Shown one piece after another: positions 17,556-26,832 of a DNA stretch of 64,000 nucleotides. Every line of letters begins with the position of its first letter. Positions within the stretch are counted from its first letter, which is position 1. The notes beneath the pieces are model-generated. The model was not told the DNA's origin. It was given only the letters and a program-made list of their open reading frames with translations, and did not search any database. The DNA comes from Anaerotignum sp. (GTDB lineage: Bacteria; Bacillota; Clostridia; Lachnospirales; Anaerotignaceae), in the NCBI GenBank assembly GCA_017523325.1, contig JAFWWO010000017.1, positions 32,134 to 96,133 on the forward strand, read 5' to 3'. The position numbers were made by a program, and so were the translations under genes.

Positions 17556-18298
17556 CAGTCCTTACCTCCTATATCCACCAAAATCAGGGAAATATTGTCA
17601 TATCCGCCCTGTTGATTTGCCTTCTCAACCAAAAGTGCGGCTTTCTTTTCCAAAGAAACCTTCCTGCCCAGTACCTTGGCGATTTCAGCATCTTTCAACA
17701 TACCGGAAAGCCCGTCCGTACAAAGCAGGAGCATATCCCCCTCCCGGAGGGGTTGAATTATGGTATCCGTTTCCACGGTTTCCTTAATCCCCACCGCTCG
17801 GGTAATGATATTACGCTTGGGATGCTCTGCCGCCTCCTCCTTTGTGATGGTGCCCGGCTTTACCAGCTCCATTACATAAGAATGGTCTGTGGTCAGGGGC
17901 AATAATTCCTTCTTGCGGTATAAATACGCTCTGCTGTCGCCTACATAGGCGATATATAGCTTTTTCTCCCGAACGGCAGCCGCCACAATGGTGGTTCCCA
18001 TTTCCGCAAATTCTTTGGCGGAATTTGATTTTGTATAAACCGCCTGATTGGCGGCGGCAACGGAGCCCGTCAGCAGATCCAAAGGCTCTGCGGCGGTATC
18101 CTTCGCCTTTTCCCGTTCATAATATGCCAAAAAGGCCTCCAAAGCACTGCCGCTGGCCACCTCGCCGGCGTTACAGCCGCCCATGCCGTCCGCTATCAAA
18201 AATAAATTATCCGTCGCCTCTTCTCCTACGGCGATATAGTAAGCGTCCTCGTTATTTTTTCGGCATTTGCCGATATCGCTCATTCCAATGGCTCTCAC
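17555..18298 (-). CDS. prpC: PP2C-family Ser/Thr protein phosphatase
   Basis: 247 residues. It reverses phosphorylation by the neighbouring PrkC kinase. The metal-binding motifs are in order: RKNNEDA near the start, DGMGGCNAGE, VGDSRAYLYR, TTDHSY, LLCTDGLSG and GGYDNISLI. These supply the aspartates that hold two Mg/Mn ions. It has no membrane segment, so it is cytoplasmic. The gene precedes prkC with a one-base overlap, the usual order in Firmicutes. Confidence 0.96.
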   Translation of the reverse strand: MRAIGMSDIGKCRKNNEDAYYIAVGEEATDNLFLIADGMGGCNAGEVASGSALEAFLAYYEREKAKDTAAEPLDLLTGSVAAANQAVYTKSNSAKEFAEMGTTIVAAAVREKKLYIAYVGDSRAYLYRKKELLPLTTDHSYVMELVKPGTITKEEAAEHPKRNIITRAVGIKETVETDTIIQPLREGDMLLLCTDGLSGMLKDAEIAKVLGRKVSLEKKAALLVEKANQQGGYDNISLILVDIGGKD

Positions 18299-18328
18299 CT
18301 GATTCCACCTCCTTGGTGAACTTTCTTT

Positions 18329-19384
18329 CTATCCTTCTTTTTTCAAATATCCCCGTCTTAACTGTCCGCAGGCGGCGTCAATATCACTGCCCAGTCGCCT
18401 CCTGACAGTCGTTTCTATGCCGTTTTCCTGTAAAACAGCGGCAAATCGTTTCACTCTTTCCTCACTGCTTTTCACAAAATCCCGTTCCTTCACATCATTG
18501 ACGGGAATGAGATTCACATGGCAAAGAATATGCTTTTGCCGCAATCGCTTTGCCAGCTCCTTGGCACAGGCGTCGCTGTCATTGACCCCCTGCATCAAGG
18601 CGTATTCAAATGTAATGCGTCGCTTCGTCCTGTCTGCGTAATATTTGCAGGCGTCCAACAGCTTCTCCATGGGGTAAGCCTTGGATATGGGCATGATTTG
18701 ATTTCTAATCTCGTCATTGGATGCATGGAGGGATACTGCCAATGTAATCTGCAATTCCTCCTCCGCCAAATCCATCATTTTTTCCACCAAACCACAGGTA
18801 GAAAGGGTGATATGGCGCTGTCCCATGTTCTGCCCTTTTTCGTCGTTGATGAGCCGCAGAAATTTCAGCACATTTTCGTAATTATCCAAAGGCTCGCCAC
18901 TGCCCATCAGCACAACGCCGTGTATTCTCTCCCCGCAGTCCTTCTGTATGGCATAAACCTGAGAAAGCATCTCCCCCGCCGTCAGGCTCCGCTCTACACC
19001 GTCCAGCGTGGAGGCACAAAATTGACAGCCCATGCGGCATCCGGCTTGGGTGGAGATACAGACCGTATTCCCATATTCATATTTCATCAATACACTTTCA
19101 ATGATGGAGCCGTTTTCCAGTGCAAAAAGATATTTCCTTGTCCCATCCACTTGGGAAACCAGCTTTTTCACCATTTCCACACCGGAAAGCCTCGCCTGCT
19201 CCGCCAGCTTTTCCCGTAGACTTTTGGAAAGGTTCGTCATTTCCTCAAAGCTGTCCACCTGCTTTTGGTGCAGCCAGTCAAAAATTTGCTTTGCCCGAAA
19301 TTTCGGCTCTCCCATCTCTCCTAAGAATAATTCCAATTCTTCCGTATCCATGGATTTGAGGTCCCTTTTTGTCATCAAAACCAT
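18329..19384 (-). CDS. rlmN: 23S rRNA / tRNA adenine C2-methyltransferase RlmN
   Basis: 351 residues. A radical SAM enzyme that methylates A2503 of 23S rRNA and A37 of some tRNAs at C2. The 4Fe-4S motif Cys-x3-Cys-x2-Cys is seen in GCRMGCQFCAST, and the C-terminal GSDIDAACGQL carries the cysteine that forms the methyl-transfer intermediate. VVLMGSGEPLDNYENV is also a family hallmark. Two starts are possible: ATG 19384 sits two bases from AGGAAGG, while ATG 19375 is better spaced and loses only three residues. Confidence 0.96.
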   Translation of the reverse strand: MVLMTKRDLKSMDTEELELFLGEMGEPKFRAKQIFDWLHQKQVDSFEEMTNLSKSLREKLAEQARLSGVEMVKKLVSQVDGTRKYLFALENGSIIESVLMKYEYGNTVCISTQAGCRMGCQFCASTLDGVERSLTAGEMLSQVYAIQKDCGERIHGVVLMGSGEPLDNYENVLKFLRLINDEKGQNMGQRHITLSTCGLVEKMMDLAEEELQITLAVSLHASNDEIRNQIMPISKAYPMEKLLDACKYYADRTKRRITFEYALMQGVNDSDACAKELAKRLRQKHILCHVNLIPVNDVKERDFVKSSEERVKRFAAVLQENGIETTVRRRLGSDIDAACGQLRRGYLKKEG

Positions 19385-19391
19385 ATCCTTC

Positions 19392-20738
19392 CTAATCGTT
19401 TCTTCTCATACGGGAAATGAAAAAGCCGTCTGTTCCCGTTTGATGAGGCAGCAAGGTGATATACCCCTGCTTTGCCGTTTCCCACTCCCAATCCTTCGGC
19501 AGAAAGGGTGTCAAATCCTCCCGTTCAAAGGCGGGGTGGTTCTCCAGAAACCATTCCACATTTTTCTCATTTTCCTTTCGGCTCAGGGTGCAGGTGCTAT
19601 ACACCAATACCCCGCCCTGCTTCACATAGCCGGCGGCATTTTCCAAAATCTGCCGCTGTATTTGAATCAGGCTATCTATCTCGTCCCCGTTTTTTTTCAG
19701 ACGGATATCCGGCTTTTTCCGCATCAGCCCCAAGCCGGAGCAGGGTGCGTCCACCAGCACACGGTCATATCGCTCGCACATCTTCTCATCTCTTACCGTG
19801 CCGTCCTGCACCATACAGCCCATGCAGGTGATACCCAAGCGTTCTCTGCCGTCCTCCATCAGTTCTATTTTATGCTCGTATATATCGCAGGAGGTCAATT
19901 CTCCTGTATTTTCCATCTTTTCCGCCGCGGTAAAGCTTTTTCCGCCGGGTGCGGCACAAATATCCAGTATCCGCTCTCCCTTTTGCGGGTCTAATACCTC
20001 CACCGCCAGCTGTGAGCTTTCGTCCTGCACATGGAACAATCCTTCCCGAAAGGCCTCCAATCGGCTCAAATCCGCCGTTTTTGATAAATGCAGGGCATTT
20101 CCCGAAATTCGTCCTTCCCTCACCGAAACGCCTGCTGTTTCCAGTTGTTTTTTCAGGATGTCCCTGTCGGTTTTCAGCGTATTCACCCGTATCGTGACAT
20201 CCGGCGGGCGATTATCAAAGGCACAAATCGCTTCCGTTTCATCATAGCCATAATAAGCCAGCCACATACGCACCAGCCATAGCGGATGGGAATAGACCAC
20301 GGAAAGATAGTCGGCCGTACCTTTTGGGGGCAAAGGAATTTCCTTCCGCTTACTGACTACCGTCCGTAATACACCGTTGGCAAAGCCCTTTAGGGCACCA
20401 TAGCCCCTTGCTCCCACCAACTTAACAGCTTCGTTGCAGGCGGCGGAATCCGGCACCTCCATAAAACAGATTTGATAGACTGCCGTCCGCAGTACCGCCA
20501 GTATCCACGGCTTCATTTTCTCCAATTTCGTCCGAGAGAAGGTTTCCAGTACATAATCAATATAAATCAGATTACGGAGAGTGCCGTTGACAACCTCTGT
20601 TACAAACGCCCGATCCTGCCTCGGCATCGCACCGTTTTGCCGCAGCAGCCGCCGCAGTGTCATGGTATTATAGGCCTGTGCCGTCATGATTTCCATGATG
20701 GCCTCCGCCGCAATTTCTCTGGGGTTGATCTGCATCAT
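19392..20738 (-). CDS. rsmB: 16S rRNA (cytosine-967-C5)-methyltransferase RsmB
   Basis: About 448 residues. The N-terminal NusB-like RNA-binding domain (about 1-130) is followed by a methyltransferase domain with the SAM motif DICAAPGGKSF. VDAPCSGLGLMRKKPD and YSTCTL carry the two cysteines used in m5C formation. GAAGGGGAG lies before a pair of ATGs (20738 and 20735). An ATG further upstream (20759) lies within that purine run and is less likely. The gene follows yugP across a terminator, so it may depend on readthrough or its own promoter. Confidence 0.95.
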   Translation of the reverse strand: MMQINPREIAAEAIMEIMTAQAYNTMTLRRLLRQNGAMPRQDRAFVTEVVNGTLRNLIYIDYVLETFSRTKLEKMKPWILAVLRTAVYQICFMEVPDSAACNEAVKLVGARGYGALKGFANGVLRTVVSKRKEIPLPPKGTADYLSVVYSHPLWLVRMWLAYYGYDETEAICAFDNRPPDVTIRVNTLKTDRDILKKQLETAGVSVREGRISGNALHLSKTADLSRLEAFREGLFHVQDESSQLAVEVLDPQKGERILDICAAPGGKSFTAAEKMENTGELTSCDIYEHKIELMEDGRERLGITCMGCMVQDGTVRDEKMCERYDRVLVDAPCSGLGLMRKKPDIRLKKNGDEIDSLIQIQRQILENAAGYVKQGGVLVYSTCTLSRKENEKNVEWFLENHPAFEREDLTPFLPKDWEWETAKQGYITLLPHQTGTDGFFISRMRRND

Positions 20739-20853
20739 TTCTCCCCTTCCTTCCCTCATTGTTCATCAACTTCTTATTATATGAGATTTTCGACAGTTCT
20801 TCAAGTTTTTTCCCATTTTCTCATAATAATCTCACAAAATTCTCTCTTTTTTC

Positions 20854-20887
20854 AAAAAAAGAGCCGACCCTTTTTCGGATCAGCCCC
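20854..20887 (-). terminator. Terminator between yugP-like gene and rsmB
   Basis: On the minus strand GGGCTGATCC pairs with GGGTCGGCTC around a GAAAAA loop, including G-U pairs, followed by seven T. It splits the long minus-strand run just after the metallopeptidase gene. Confidence 0.8.
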
Positions 20888-20896
20888 CTCTATTCT

Positions 20897-21604
20897 TCAG
20901 TTCCTTCTTCTACCTGCAATGGCAACCAGACGCAAAAGCTGGGCAATTGCCGCAAACGCCGCCGCAACATAGGTCATTGCCGCCGCTTTCAGTACCTTTT
21001 TGGCACCCCGCACTTCCTCTGTATCCAAAAAGCCGTCATCTACCAGAAGGCGAATGGCTCTGGTAGAGGCATTGAACTCCACAGGCAGTGTAATAACGGT
21101 AAATGCCACCGCCAAAGAAAACAGCACAATACCCGCCATCAGCAAAAGCTGCCCCGTACTGCCGCCAAAAATCAGCCCAACGAGTATCAGTGGCATAGAA
21201 AGCTTCGAGCCGATACCGGAAAGGGGTACGAACATACTCCGCAGTGCCAACGGCGCATAGCCCACATCATGCTGAATGGCATGACCCGTTTCATGGGCCG
21301 CCACCCCCAATGCCGCAATCGATGTACTGTCATACACGCTCTGGGAAAGGCGCAGGGTTTTACTTCCGGGGTCATAATGGTCTGTCAAATTGCCTGCCAC
21401 ACGCTCTACCCGCACATCATAAATGCCGGCATTTTGCAACATCTGCTGAGCAACCTGTGCTCCTGTATAGCCTCTATGATTGCGCACCTTGGAATACTTA
21501 TTAAAGGTACCCGATACCTTCGCCTGAGCATACAACGAAAATGCAAAGGCAATCAATACCAGAAAATACATACTGTCATATCCGCCTAAATAAAACATAT
21601 TCAT
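20897..21604 (-). CDS. Membrane zinc metallopeptidase, YugP family
   Basis: 235 residues. The zinc-binding HETGHAIQH motif lies in the middle, preceded by the conserved TLRLSQSVYDSTSIAALGVAAHE segment in part. Hydrophobic segments at the N-terminus, just after the motif region (two adjacent helices) and near the C-terminus mark an integral membrane protease. GGAGG lies upstream of the ATG. Position between fmt and rsmB is common in Clostridia. Substrate unknown. Confidence 0.9.
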   Translation of the reverse strand: MNMFYLGGYDSMYFLVLIAFAFSLYAQAKVSGTFNKYSKVRNHRGYTGAQVAQQMLQNAGIYDVRVERVAGNLTDHYDPGSKTLRLSQSVYDSTSIAALGVAAHETGHAIQHDVGYAPLALRSMFVPLSGIGSKLSMPLILVGLIFGGSTGQLLLMAGIVLFSLAVAFTVITLPVEFNASTRAIRLLVDDGFLDTEEVRGAKKVLKAAAMTYVAAAFAAIAQLLRLVAIAGRRRN

Positions 21605-21627
21605 ATTGGATTCCTCCTTCTGTGGAA

Positions 21628-22557
21628 TTATTCAAACAGAGTTCCCTCTTTTATCTCATGGCCCCGCAAATAGGCATCGGCAGGCATTCGTTTGCCGCCC
21701 CGCGCCTGCAATTCCAGAATACGCAGGATTCCATCGCCGCATTTTACGGCAAAGTCCTTTTTGGTGGTTTCCACAACCTCACCAAAGGCCGCATCGGGAT
21801 AGGCATCGGCCGCCTTTTCCGCCCAAAACAGCTTCATCGGCTCCCCTTCATACAACCCATAAGCACCGGGGCCGGGATTCAGCCCGCGCATCAGGTCGAT
21901 GATTTGCTGCCCTGTTTTACTCCAATCAATATGCCCCGTTTCCTTCTCAATCATAGGGGCATAGGTGGCCTCCTCCTCTTTCTGGGGAATTCTTTCAATA
22001 CAGCCCCGCTCCAGACCGTCTATGGTTTCCAGAAGCAGCTCTGCTCCCGCCTTCGCCATTTTATCATGGAGGGCTTCAAAATTATCCTCCGGCAATATCT
22101 CGATTTCCCGTTTCAACAGCATATCCCCAGTGTCCATGCCTTTCGCCATGAACATCGTAGTAATGCCCGTCACTTTTTCCCCATCGATAATGGCCCTTTG
22201 CATAGGTGCCGCCCCACGATATTTGGGCAAAAGCGAGCCATGGACGTTGATACAGCCAAACTTTGGCATATGCAGTATCTCCTCCGGCAAAATTTGTCCG
22301 AAAGCCGTCACGGCAATCAAATCCGCACCATAGCTCCGCAAAACGGCAATAAATTCTGCCGCCCGTACCTTTTCCGGCTGGAGCACCTCCAGTCCCTTGG
22401 AAAGGGCATATTCTTTTACCGGTGAGGGCGTCAGCTTTTTACCCCGCCCCTTCGGTTTATCGGGCTGGGTCACCACTGCCAACACCTCGTGCTTTGTCAG
22501 CAATGCTTCCAGAGAATAGACCGCAAAATCCGGCGTTCCCATAAAAATTACTTTCAT
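21628..22557 (-). CDS. fmt: Methionyl-tRNA formyltransferase
   Basis: 309 residues. It formylates initiator Met-tRNA using 10-formyltetrahydrofolate. [13 protein letters not shown] begins the Rossmann-like domain. The catalytic segment has Asn-x-His in [16 protein letters not shown], with a downstream Asp in MDTGDML. A C-terminal OB-like domain fills the rest. The ATG overlaps the def stop as ATGA, so the enzyme that adds the formyl group is translationally coupled to the one that removes it. Confidence 0.97.
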   Translation of the reverse strand: MKVIFMGTPDFAVYSLEALLTKHEVLAVVTQPDKPKGRGKKLTPSPVKEYALSKGLEVLQPEKVRAAEFIAVLRSYGADLIAVTAFGQILPEEILHMPKFGCINVHGSLLPKYRGAAPMQRAIIDGEKVTGITTMFMAKGMDTGDMLLKREIEILPEDNFEALHDKMAKAGAELLLETIDGLERGCIERIPQKEEEATYAPMIEKETGHIDWSKTGQQIIDLMRGLNPGPGAYGLYEGEPMKLFWAEKAADAYPDAAFGEVVETTKKDFAVKCGDGILRILELQARGGKRMPADAYLRGHEIKEGTLFE

Positions 22558-23024
22558 GCTTTGCCTCCTTGCACAACTTCCTCCTCGGGAATGGCTTTAT
22601 CGATATACAAAATCCCGTCCAGATGGTCGATTTCATGGCAGAGTGCCACTGCCATCAATTCTTCCCCTTCTACAATGATTTTTTCACCGTGGCGGTTCAG
22701 CCCCTCCACCTTGACGTATTCCGGTCTGTCCACAATGGCGGATTGCCCGGGGATACTCAAACAGCCCTCATAATCCACCTGGGAACCCTTCGCTTCCACA
22801 ATAACGGGATTGATGAGCTCCACCAACCCTTCGCCTATATCAATGACCACAATCCGCTTCAATATCCCTACCTGGGGCGCCGCCAGACCTACGCCGTTGG
22901 CATCATACATGGTTTCCGCCATATCCTCCAGCAGGGTCCATGTGTTTTCATTGATTTCCTGTACCGGCTTGCATTTTTTTCTCAAAATCTCATCCGTACT
23001 CAAACGGATTGTGCGCTTTGCCAT
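22554..23024 (-). CDS. def: Peptide deformylase
   Basis: 156 residues. It removes the N-formyl group from nascent proteins. The three family motifs are present: [18 protein letters not shown] (metal ligand Cys) and HEIDHLDG (two His ligands and the catalytic Glu). The frame is open 17 codons further upstream. I start at ATG 23024 because AGGAGG sits six bases before it and the protein then begins MAKRTIRL, as is usual. Confidence 0.97.
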   Translation of the reverse strand: MAKRTIRLSTDEILRKKCKPVQEINENTWTLLEDMAETMYDANGVGLAAPQVGILKRIVVIDIGEGLVELINPVIVEAKGSQVDYEGCLSIPGQSAIVDRPEYVKVEGLNRHGEKIIVEGEELMAVALCHEIDHLDGILYIDKAIPEEEVVQGGKA

Positions 23025-23114
23025 TTTCTTCCTCCTGTTTGCCTCTATTTGAAATTTTTCTATATTGTCAGTCAAAAAATAACCGTCTTATTTAGAATAC
23101 CACAAATCCGCCGA

Positions 23115-25550
23115 TTATACAACATGGGTCGGATTCAAAGCCAGCTGAAAACGCACCTCCGTTTTCCGCTCTTTTTTGACTTCCTCCACCGCAGAAAGGA
23201 CCACCGTTCTCAGTTCTTCCTCCCTTGCGCTTTTCACAATAATCTGATAGCGATACTCCCCGCGGAATTTCGCCAACGCCGCCGGCACAGGCCCCAATAT
23301 CGTACAGATACCTTCCTCATCTCGTTGTGCCAGACGCAGAGCCAACCTTTGGGCCGTTTCCTCCACGGCATTTTGCTCCTTGCCCGTCAGCAAAATACGG
23401 AAAAATGATGCAAAGGGCGGATAACCCATCATACGCCGCATCTGTATTTCCTCTGCAAAAAAGCCCTTGAAATCCTGCGCCGCCGCATACCGCACCGCAT
23501 AATGCCCCGGCTGATAGGTTTGCAAAAACACACGCCCCATCAGCCCTGCTCGTCCGGCTCGTCCCGCCGCTTGCAGCATCAGCCGAAAGCCCGTTTCCGC
23601 CGCCGTATAGCTATCCACATTCAGGGATAAATCCGCCGCCATAATCCCCACCAGCGTCACATTGGGAAAATCATGACCCTTGGCAATCATCTGGGTACCA
23701 ATGAGAATATCGGCTTCGCCCTTACCAAAGGCGTCCAATATCTGCCCATGGCTATGCTTTGTCATGGTCGTATCCAAATCCATACGCAAAATACGGGCTT
23801 GGGGAAAAAGCCGTTTTGCCTCCTCCTCAATTTTTTGCGTTCCCGTACCGAAATAACGGATATACCGAGAGCCACAGGCAGGGCATCTCTCCGGCAAAGG
23901 CACCCGTCTGCCGCAATAATGACAGACCAAAGCCTTTTCCTTGGCATGGTAGGTATAGCTGATGTCGCACTCGGGACAGGTCATCACATGACCGCAGCTG
24001 CGGCAAGAAACAAAGGTGGCATAACCCCGCCGATTCAAAAACAGCATGGCCTGCTGTCCTTTTTGCAGGGTTTCCCTTATAGCACTCTGCAATTCCCGCC
24101 CAAAGGCAGAACGATTGCCTTCCGCCAACTCCTTTCGCATATCGGTCACAACAATTTCCGGCTTTACACCGCCACCTGTTCTTTCTTTCAATTCCAGCAG
24201 GCGATATGTCCCGCTGACCGCTTTTTCATATTGGTTGATATCAGGCGTTGCCGTGCCCATCAGAAACAGTGCATGGTACCCCTTTGCCGCTTCCTCCGCC
24301 ACCTCTCGTGTATCGTATTTCGGCGTAATATCGGAGATATAGCTGTTTTCATGGGCTTCATCCATAATAATCACGCCCACATCGGAAAAGGGCGTAAACA
24401 ACGCAGACCGCGGCCCTATCATAATGGAAATTTCACCATCTCTGGCACGCTTCCACTGATCCACCCGCTCGCCCATGGAAAGGCGGCTATGGGTCACGGA
24501 AACAGCATCGCCGAAGCGGGAAAGAAACCGTTCCAAAATCAGCGGTGTCAAGGCAATCTCCGGCACCAGAACAATGGCCTGTTTCCCCTGTGCCAACACA
24601 TCGGCAATAAGCTGCAAATAAATCTCCGTTTTGCCGCTGCCTGTCACGCCATGGAGCAAAACAGGGCGTTTTTCCCTTTTTTGCAGTTCTTCCCGCAGGG
24701 CAGTCAATGCTGCCGCCTGCTCCGCCGTGGGACGAAAGGCTTCTGTTTTTTTCACAGCCGCCGCATCAAAAGGCTGTCGCCATTGTGCCTGCCTACGCTC
24801 CTGCAAAATGCCCTTGCCAAGAAGGGTCCGAATCGGAGAATCGGTGATGCCCAATGCCTCCTTCAATTCCTCCGGCGTGGCTTCCTTTCCGTTCTTGAGA
24901 TATTCCAAAATACGCCGCTGTCCTGCCGTGCGGCGATTTGTTTGGACTTCCGGCTCCACCAAATGAGGATTGGTTGTATCCAAGCGATAAAACCGTTTTT
25001 CCTTACGGTATTCCCTGCGTTTCAGGCTCTGCCGCAGTTCCAGTACGCCTTTTGCCTGCAAACGCTGAACCAGTGTCACACCCGATTTCCCAAATTCTTC
25101 CTCCATTTCCGTCAGAGAAACACTCTGCCGTTCTTCTAAAAACAGCAGCAATTCCTTTTCTCGCGGCGTCAGCTTCAATTCCGCCTCCAAAGGCTTCCGT
25201 ATCACCATCCACCGACTTTTGGTGCGGATACCCGGCGGGAGAATGGCTTGCAGGCATTGATTCAGCGTGCAAAAATACCGTTCCTTCATCCATTCTGCCA
25301 GTGTCAACAGCTGCGGCGTGAAAGCAGGCTTACCCTCGTCCAGAATTTCCAGAATATTCTTGATTTTTTCCCCAGGGATTTCCGTTGTCTCGGAAAGAGA
25401 AATGACATAGCCTTCTGTTTTGGCGTTTCTGCCGCCAAAGGGCACAATCACCCGTACACCCGGCATCACTGCCATACCCTCCGGCACGCCATAATCAAAC
25501 AGCCGGTCCATCTCCGGGCGGTTCAGCCCCACTATGACCTTAGCAAACAT
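23115..25550 (-). CDS. priA: Primosomal replication restart helicase PriA
   Basis: 811 residues. It recognises stalled forks and reloads the replicative helicase. The order is the 3'-end binding domain (start MFAKVIVGLNRP), a winged-helix region, the helicase core with Walker A GVTGSGKTE and DEAH box MDEAHENSY, and a cysteine-rich zinc module of four Cys-x2-Cys pairs. The helicase motif GTQMIAKGHDFP follows. Two adjacent ATGs (25553 and 25550) follow AGGAGGTG; the second has the better spacing of seven. coaBC, which lies between rpoZ and priA in B. subtilis, is absent here. Confidence 0.96.
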   Translation of the reverse strand: MFAKVIVGLNRPEMDRLFDYGVPEGMAVMPGVRVIVPFGGRNAKTEGYVISLSETTEIPGEKIKNILEILDEGKPAFTPQLLTLAEWMKERYFCTLNQCLQAILPPGIRTKSRWMVIRKPLEAELKLTPREKELLLFLEERQSVSLTEMEEEFGKSGVTLVQRLQAKGVLELRQSLKRREYRKEKRFYRLDTTNPHLVEPEVQTNRRTAGQRRILEYLKNGKEATPEELKEALGITDSPIRTLLGKGILQERRQAQWRQPFDAAAVKKTEAFRPTAEQAAALTALREELQKREKRPVLLHGVTGSGKTEIYLQLIADVLAQGKQAIVLVPEIALTPLILERFLSRFGDAVSVTHSRLSMGERVDQWKRARDGEISIMIGPRSALFTPFSDVGVIIMDEAHENSYISDITPKYDTREVAEEAAKGYHALFLMGTATPDINQYEKAVSGTYRLLELKERTGGGVKPEIVVTDMRKELAEGNRSAFGRELQSAIRETLQKGQQAMLFLNRRGYATFVSCRSCGHVMTCPECDISYTYHAKEKALVCHYCGRRVPLPERCPACGSRYIRYFGTGTQKIEEEAKRLFPQARILRMDLDTTMTKHSHGQILDAFGKGEADILIGTQMIAKGHDFPNVTLVGIMAADLSLNVDSYTAAETGFRLMLQAAGRAGRAGLMGRVFLQTYQPGHYAVRYAAAQDFKGFFAEEIQMRRMMGYPPFASFFRILLTGKEQNAVEETAQRLALRLAQRDEEGICTILGPVPAALAKFRGEYRYQIIVKSAREEELRTVVLSAVEEVKKERKTEVRFQLALNPTHVV

Positions 25551-25567
25551 CATTTCACCTCCTACGG

Positions 25568-25606
25568 AAAAAGCCCGTTTCCTGCCAAAAACGCAGGGCG
25601 GGCTTT
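25568..25606 (-). terminator. Terminator between rpoZ and priA
   Basis: On the minus strand AAAGCCCG (25599-25606) pairs with CGGGCTTT (25570-25577), with an inner CCTGC/GGCAG pairing, followed by a T-run. It lies between the rpoZ stop and the priA start, so it should reduce readthrough into priA. Confidence 0.65.
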
Positions 25607-25628
25607 CTGATAACAATACTTTACTGTA

Positions 25629-25940
25629 TTAGATTTCTTCTACTGCCGCTTCTTCCGGCATTTCCTGTGCGTCTACCTGCAGAGCCTCTGCCTCGCCGGG
25701 GATTTCCTCTGCCGCAGGCTGTCCCTGACGCACCTTTATCTTGCCCTGATATAACTCATTGATGGCGATGGAAACCGGTTTATTTACCTTAATCTCATCT
25801 ACAAAAGGCTCCTCGTGGTCTACCAGCTGTCTGGCACGCTTCGCCGCCGCAATCACAATGGTATAACGGCTGCCCAGTGTGATATCTACGGAATCCTGTG
25901 TAATAACATCCAGCAAATCTGTGTAAGAAGGTCTTAGCAT
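25629..25940 (-). CDS. rpoZ: RNA polymerase omega subunit
   Basis: 103 residues. Omega stabilises beta-prime in RNA polymerase. MLRPSYTDLL, GSRYTIVIAAAKRARQL and KPVSIAINELYQGKI match the conserved helices. After about residue 72 the protein continues in a Glu/Ala/Pro-rich acidic tail with no fold signature. It starts two bases after gmk ends, in the usual gmk-rpoZ order. Confidence 0.95.
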   Translation of the reverse strand: MLRPSYTDLLDVITQDSVDITLGSRYTIVIAAAKRARQLVDHEEPFVDEIKVNKPVSIAINELYQGKIKVRQGQPAAEEIPGEAEALQVDAQEMPEEAAVEEI

Positions 25941-25942
25941 AA

Positions 25943-26551
25943 TTACATCTCTCCTTTGAAAGTCTTTTTCATATCCTTATTTCTATAAGATTTCAATTTT
26001 TCCGCCCGTACAATGGCAAGAATATCCTCCGCCGCCTGCTCAACGGTATCATTGATGACCACATAATCATATTCCTCCGCCAGCTCCAGCTCCTCTAAAG
26101 CTCGCTGGATACGGCGGTTAATGGTTTCTTTATCCTCTGTGCCGCGGTTGGTCAGCCGTTTTCCCAACTCCTCCAAATTGGGGGGAATCAAAAACACCAG
26201 CACCCCTTCCGGGTAGAGCTCCTTAATTTGCAAAGCACCTTGCACTTCGATTTCCAAAATCACGTTGCGACCCTCTGCCAGCTGTTCCACCACATATTTT
26301 TTGGGCGTGCCGTAATAATTGCCGCAAAATTCCGCCCATTCCAAAAGTTCCTGCTGCTCCCGCATTTTTTCAAATTCATCTCGGGTATGGAAAAAATAAT
26401 GGACGCCGTGCTTTTCATACTCACGAGGGCTTCGAGTGGTTGCCGAAATGGAAAGGGCAAAATCTTCATTTTGGCAAAGCCGCTCCACCACCGTCCCCTT
26501 GCCGGAACCGGAAGGCCCCGAAAGAATCAATAATATTCCCTGTTTTTGCAT
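25943..26551 (-). CDS. gmk: Guanylate kinase
   Basis: 202 residues. It phosphorylates GMP to GDP. The P-loop LSGPSGSGKGTV is at the N-terminus, followed by the GMP-binding segment TTRSPREYEKHGVHYFF (in part) and the lid region with RIQRALEE. The frame is open 33 codons upstream over remA, but ATG 26551 has AGGGGA before it and lies two bases past the remA stop. Confidence 0.97.
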   Translation of the reverse strand: MQKQGILLILSGPSGSGKGTVVERLCQNEDFALSISATTRSPREYEKHGVHYFFHTRDEFEKMREQQELLEWAEFCGNYYGTPKKYVVEQLAEGRNVILEIEVQGALQIKELYPEGVLVFLIPPNLEELGKRLTNRGTEDKETINRRIQRALEELELAEEYDYVVINDTVEQAAEDILAIVRAEKLKSYRNKDMKKTFKGEM

Positions 26552-26553
26552 AC

Positions 26554-26811
26554 TCACATCCCCTTTTGTTCCGCAGTCAGCCGCCCGCCGACGGTTTCCG
26601 GCATATTGGGCGAAAGCACCACATGCCCGTCGTCCATCATAATCACACAACGGGTTTTTCTGCCGTAGGTTGCATCAATCAGCGTACCCTTTTCCTTTGC
26701 ATCCTGTATGATTCGCTTGACCGGTGCAGAATCAGGGCTGATGATGGCAATGACCCGATTTGCAGAAACCACGTTTCCATAACCGATATTCAAAAAATGT
26801 ATCTTATCCAT
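26554..26811 (-). CDS. remA: Extracellular matrix regulator RemA (DUF370)
   Basis: 85 residues. In B. subtilis RemA is a DNA-binding regulator of matrix and osmolyte genes. Conserved parts are [18 protein letters not shown] near the start and the [18 protein letters not shown] stretch. The yicC-remA-gmk-rpoZ order is the same as in Bacillus, which supports orthology. Its targets in this organism cannot be told from the window. Confidence 0.95.
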   Translation of the reverse strand: MDKIHFLNIGYGNVVSANRVIAIISPDSAPVKRIIQDAKEKGTLIDATYGRKTRCVIMMDDGHVVLSPNMPETVGGRLTAEQKGM

Positions 26812-26832
26812 AGTCTTCCCCTATCCCTGTCT

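Noticed and set aside
23673..25139. 488-codon open frame on the plus strand opposite priA
   Set aside because: It has no ribosome binding site or domain, while priA on the other strand has every expected motif.
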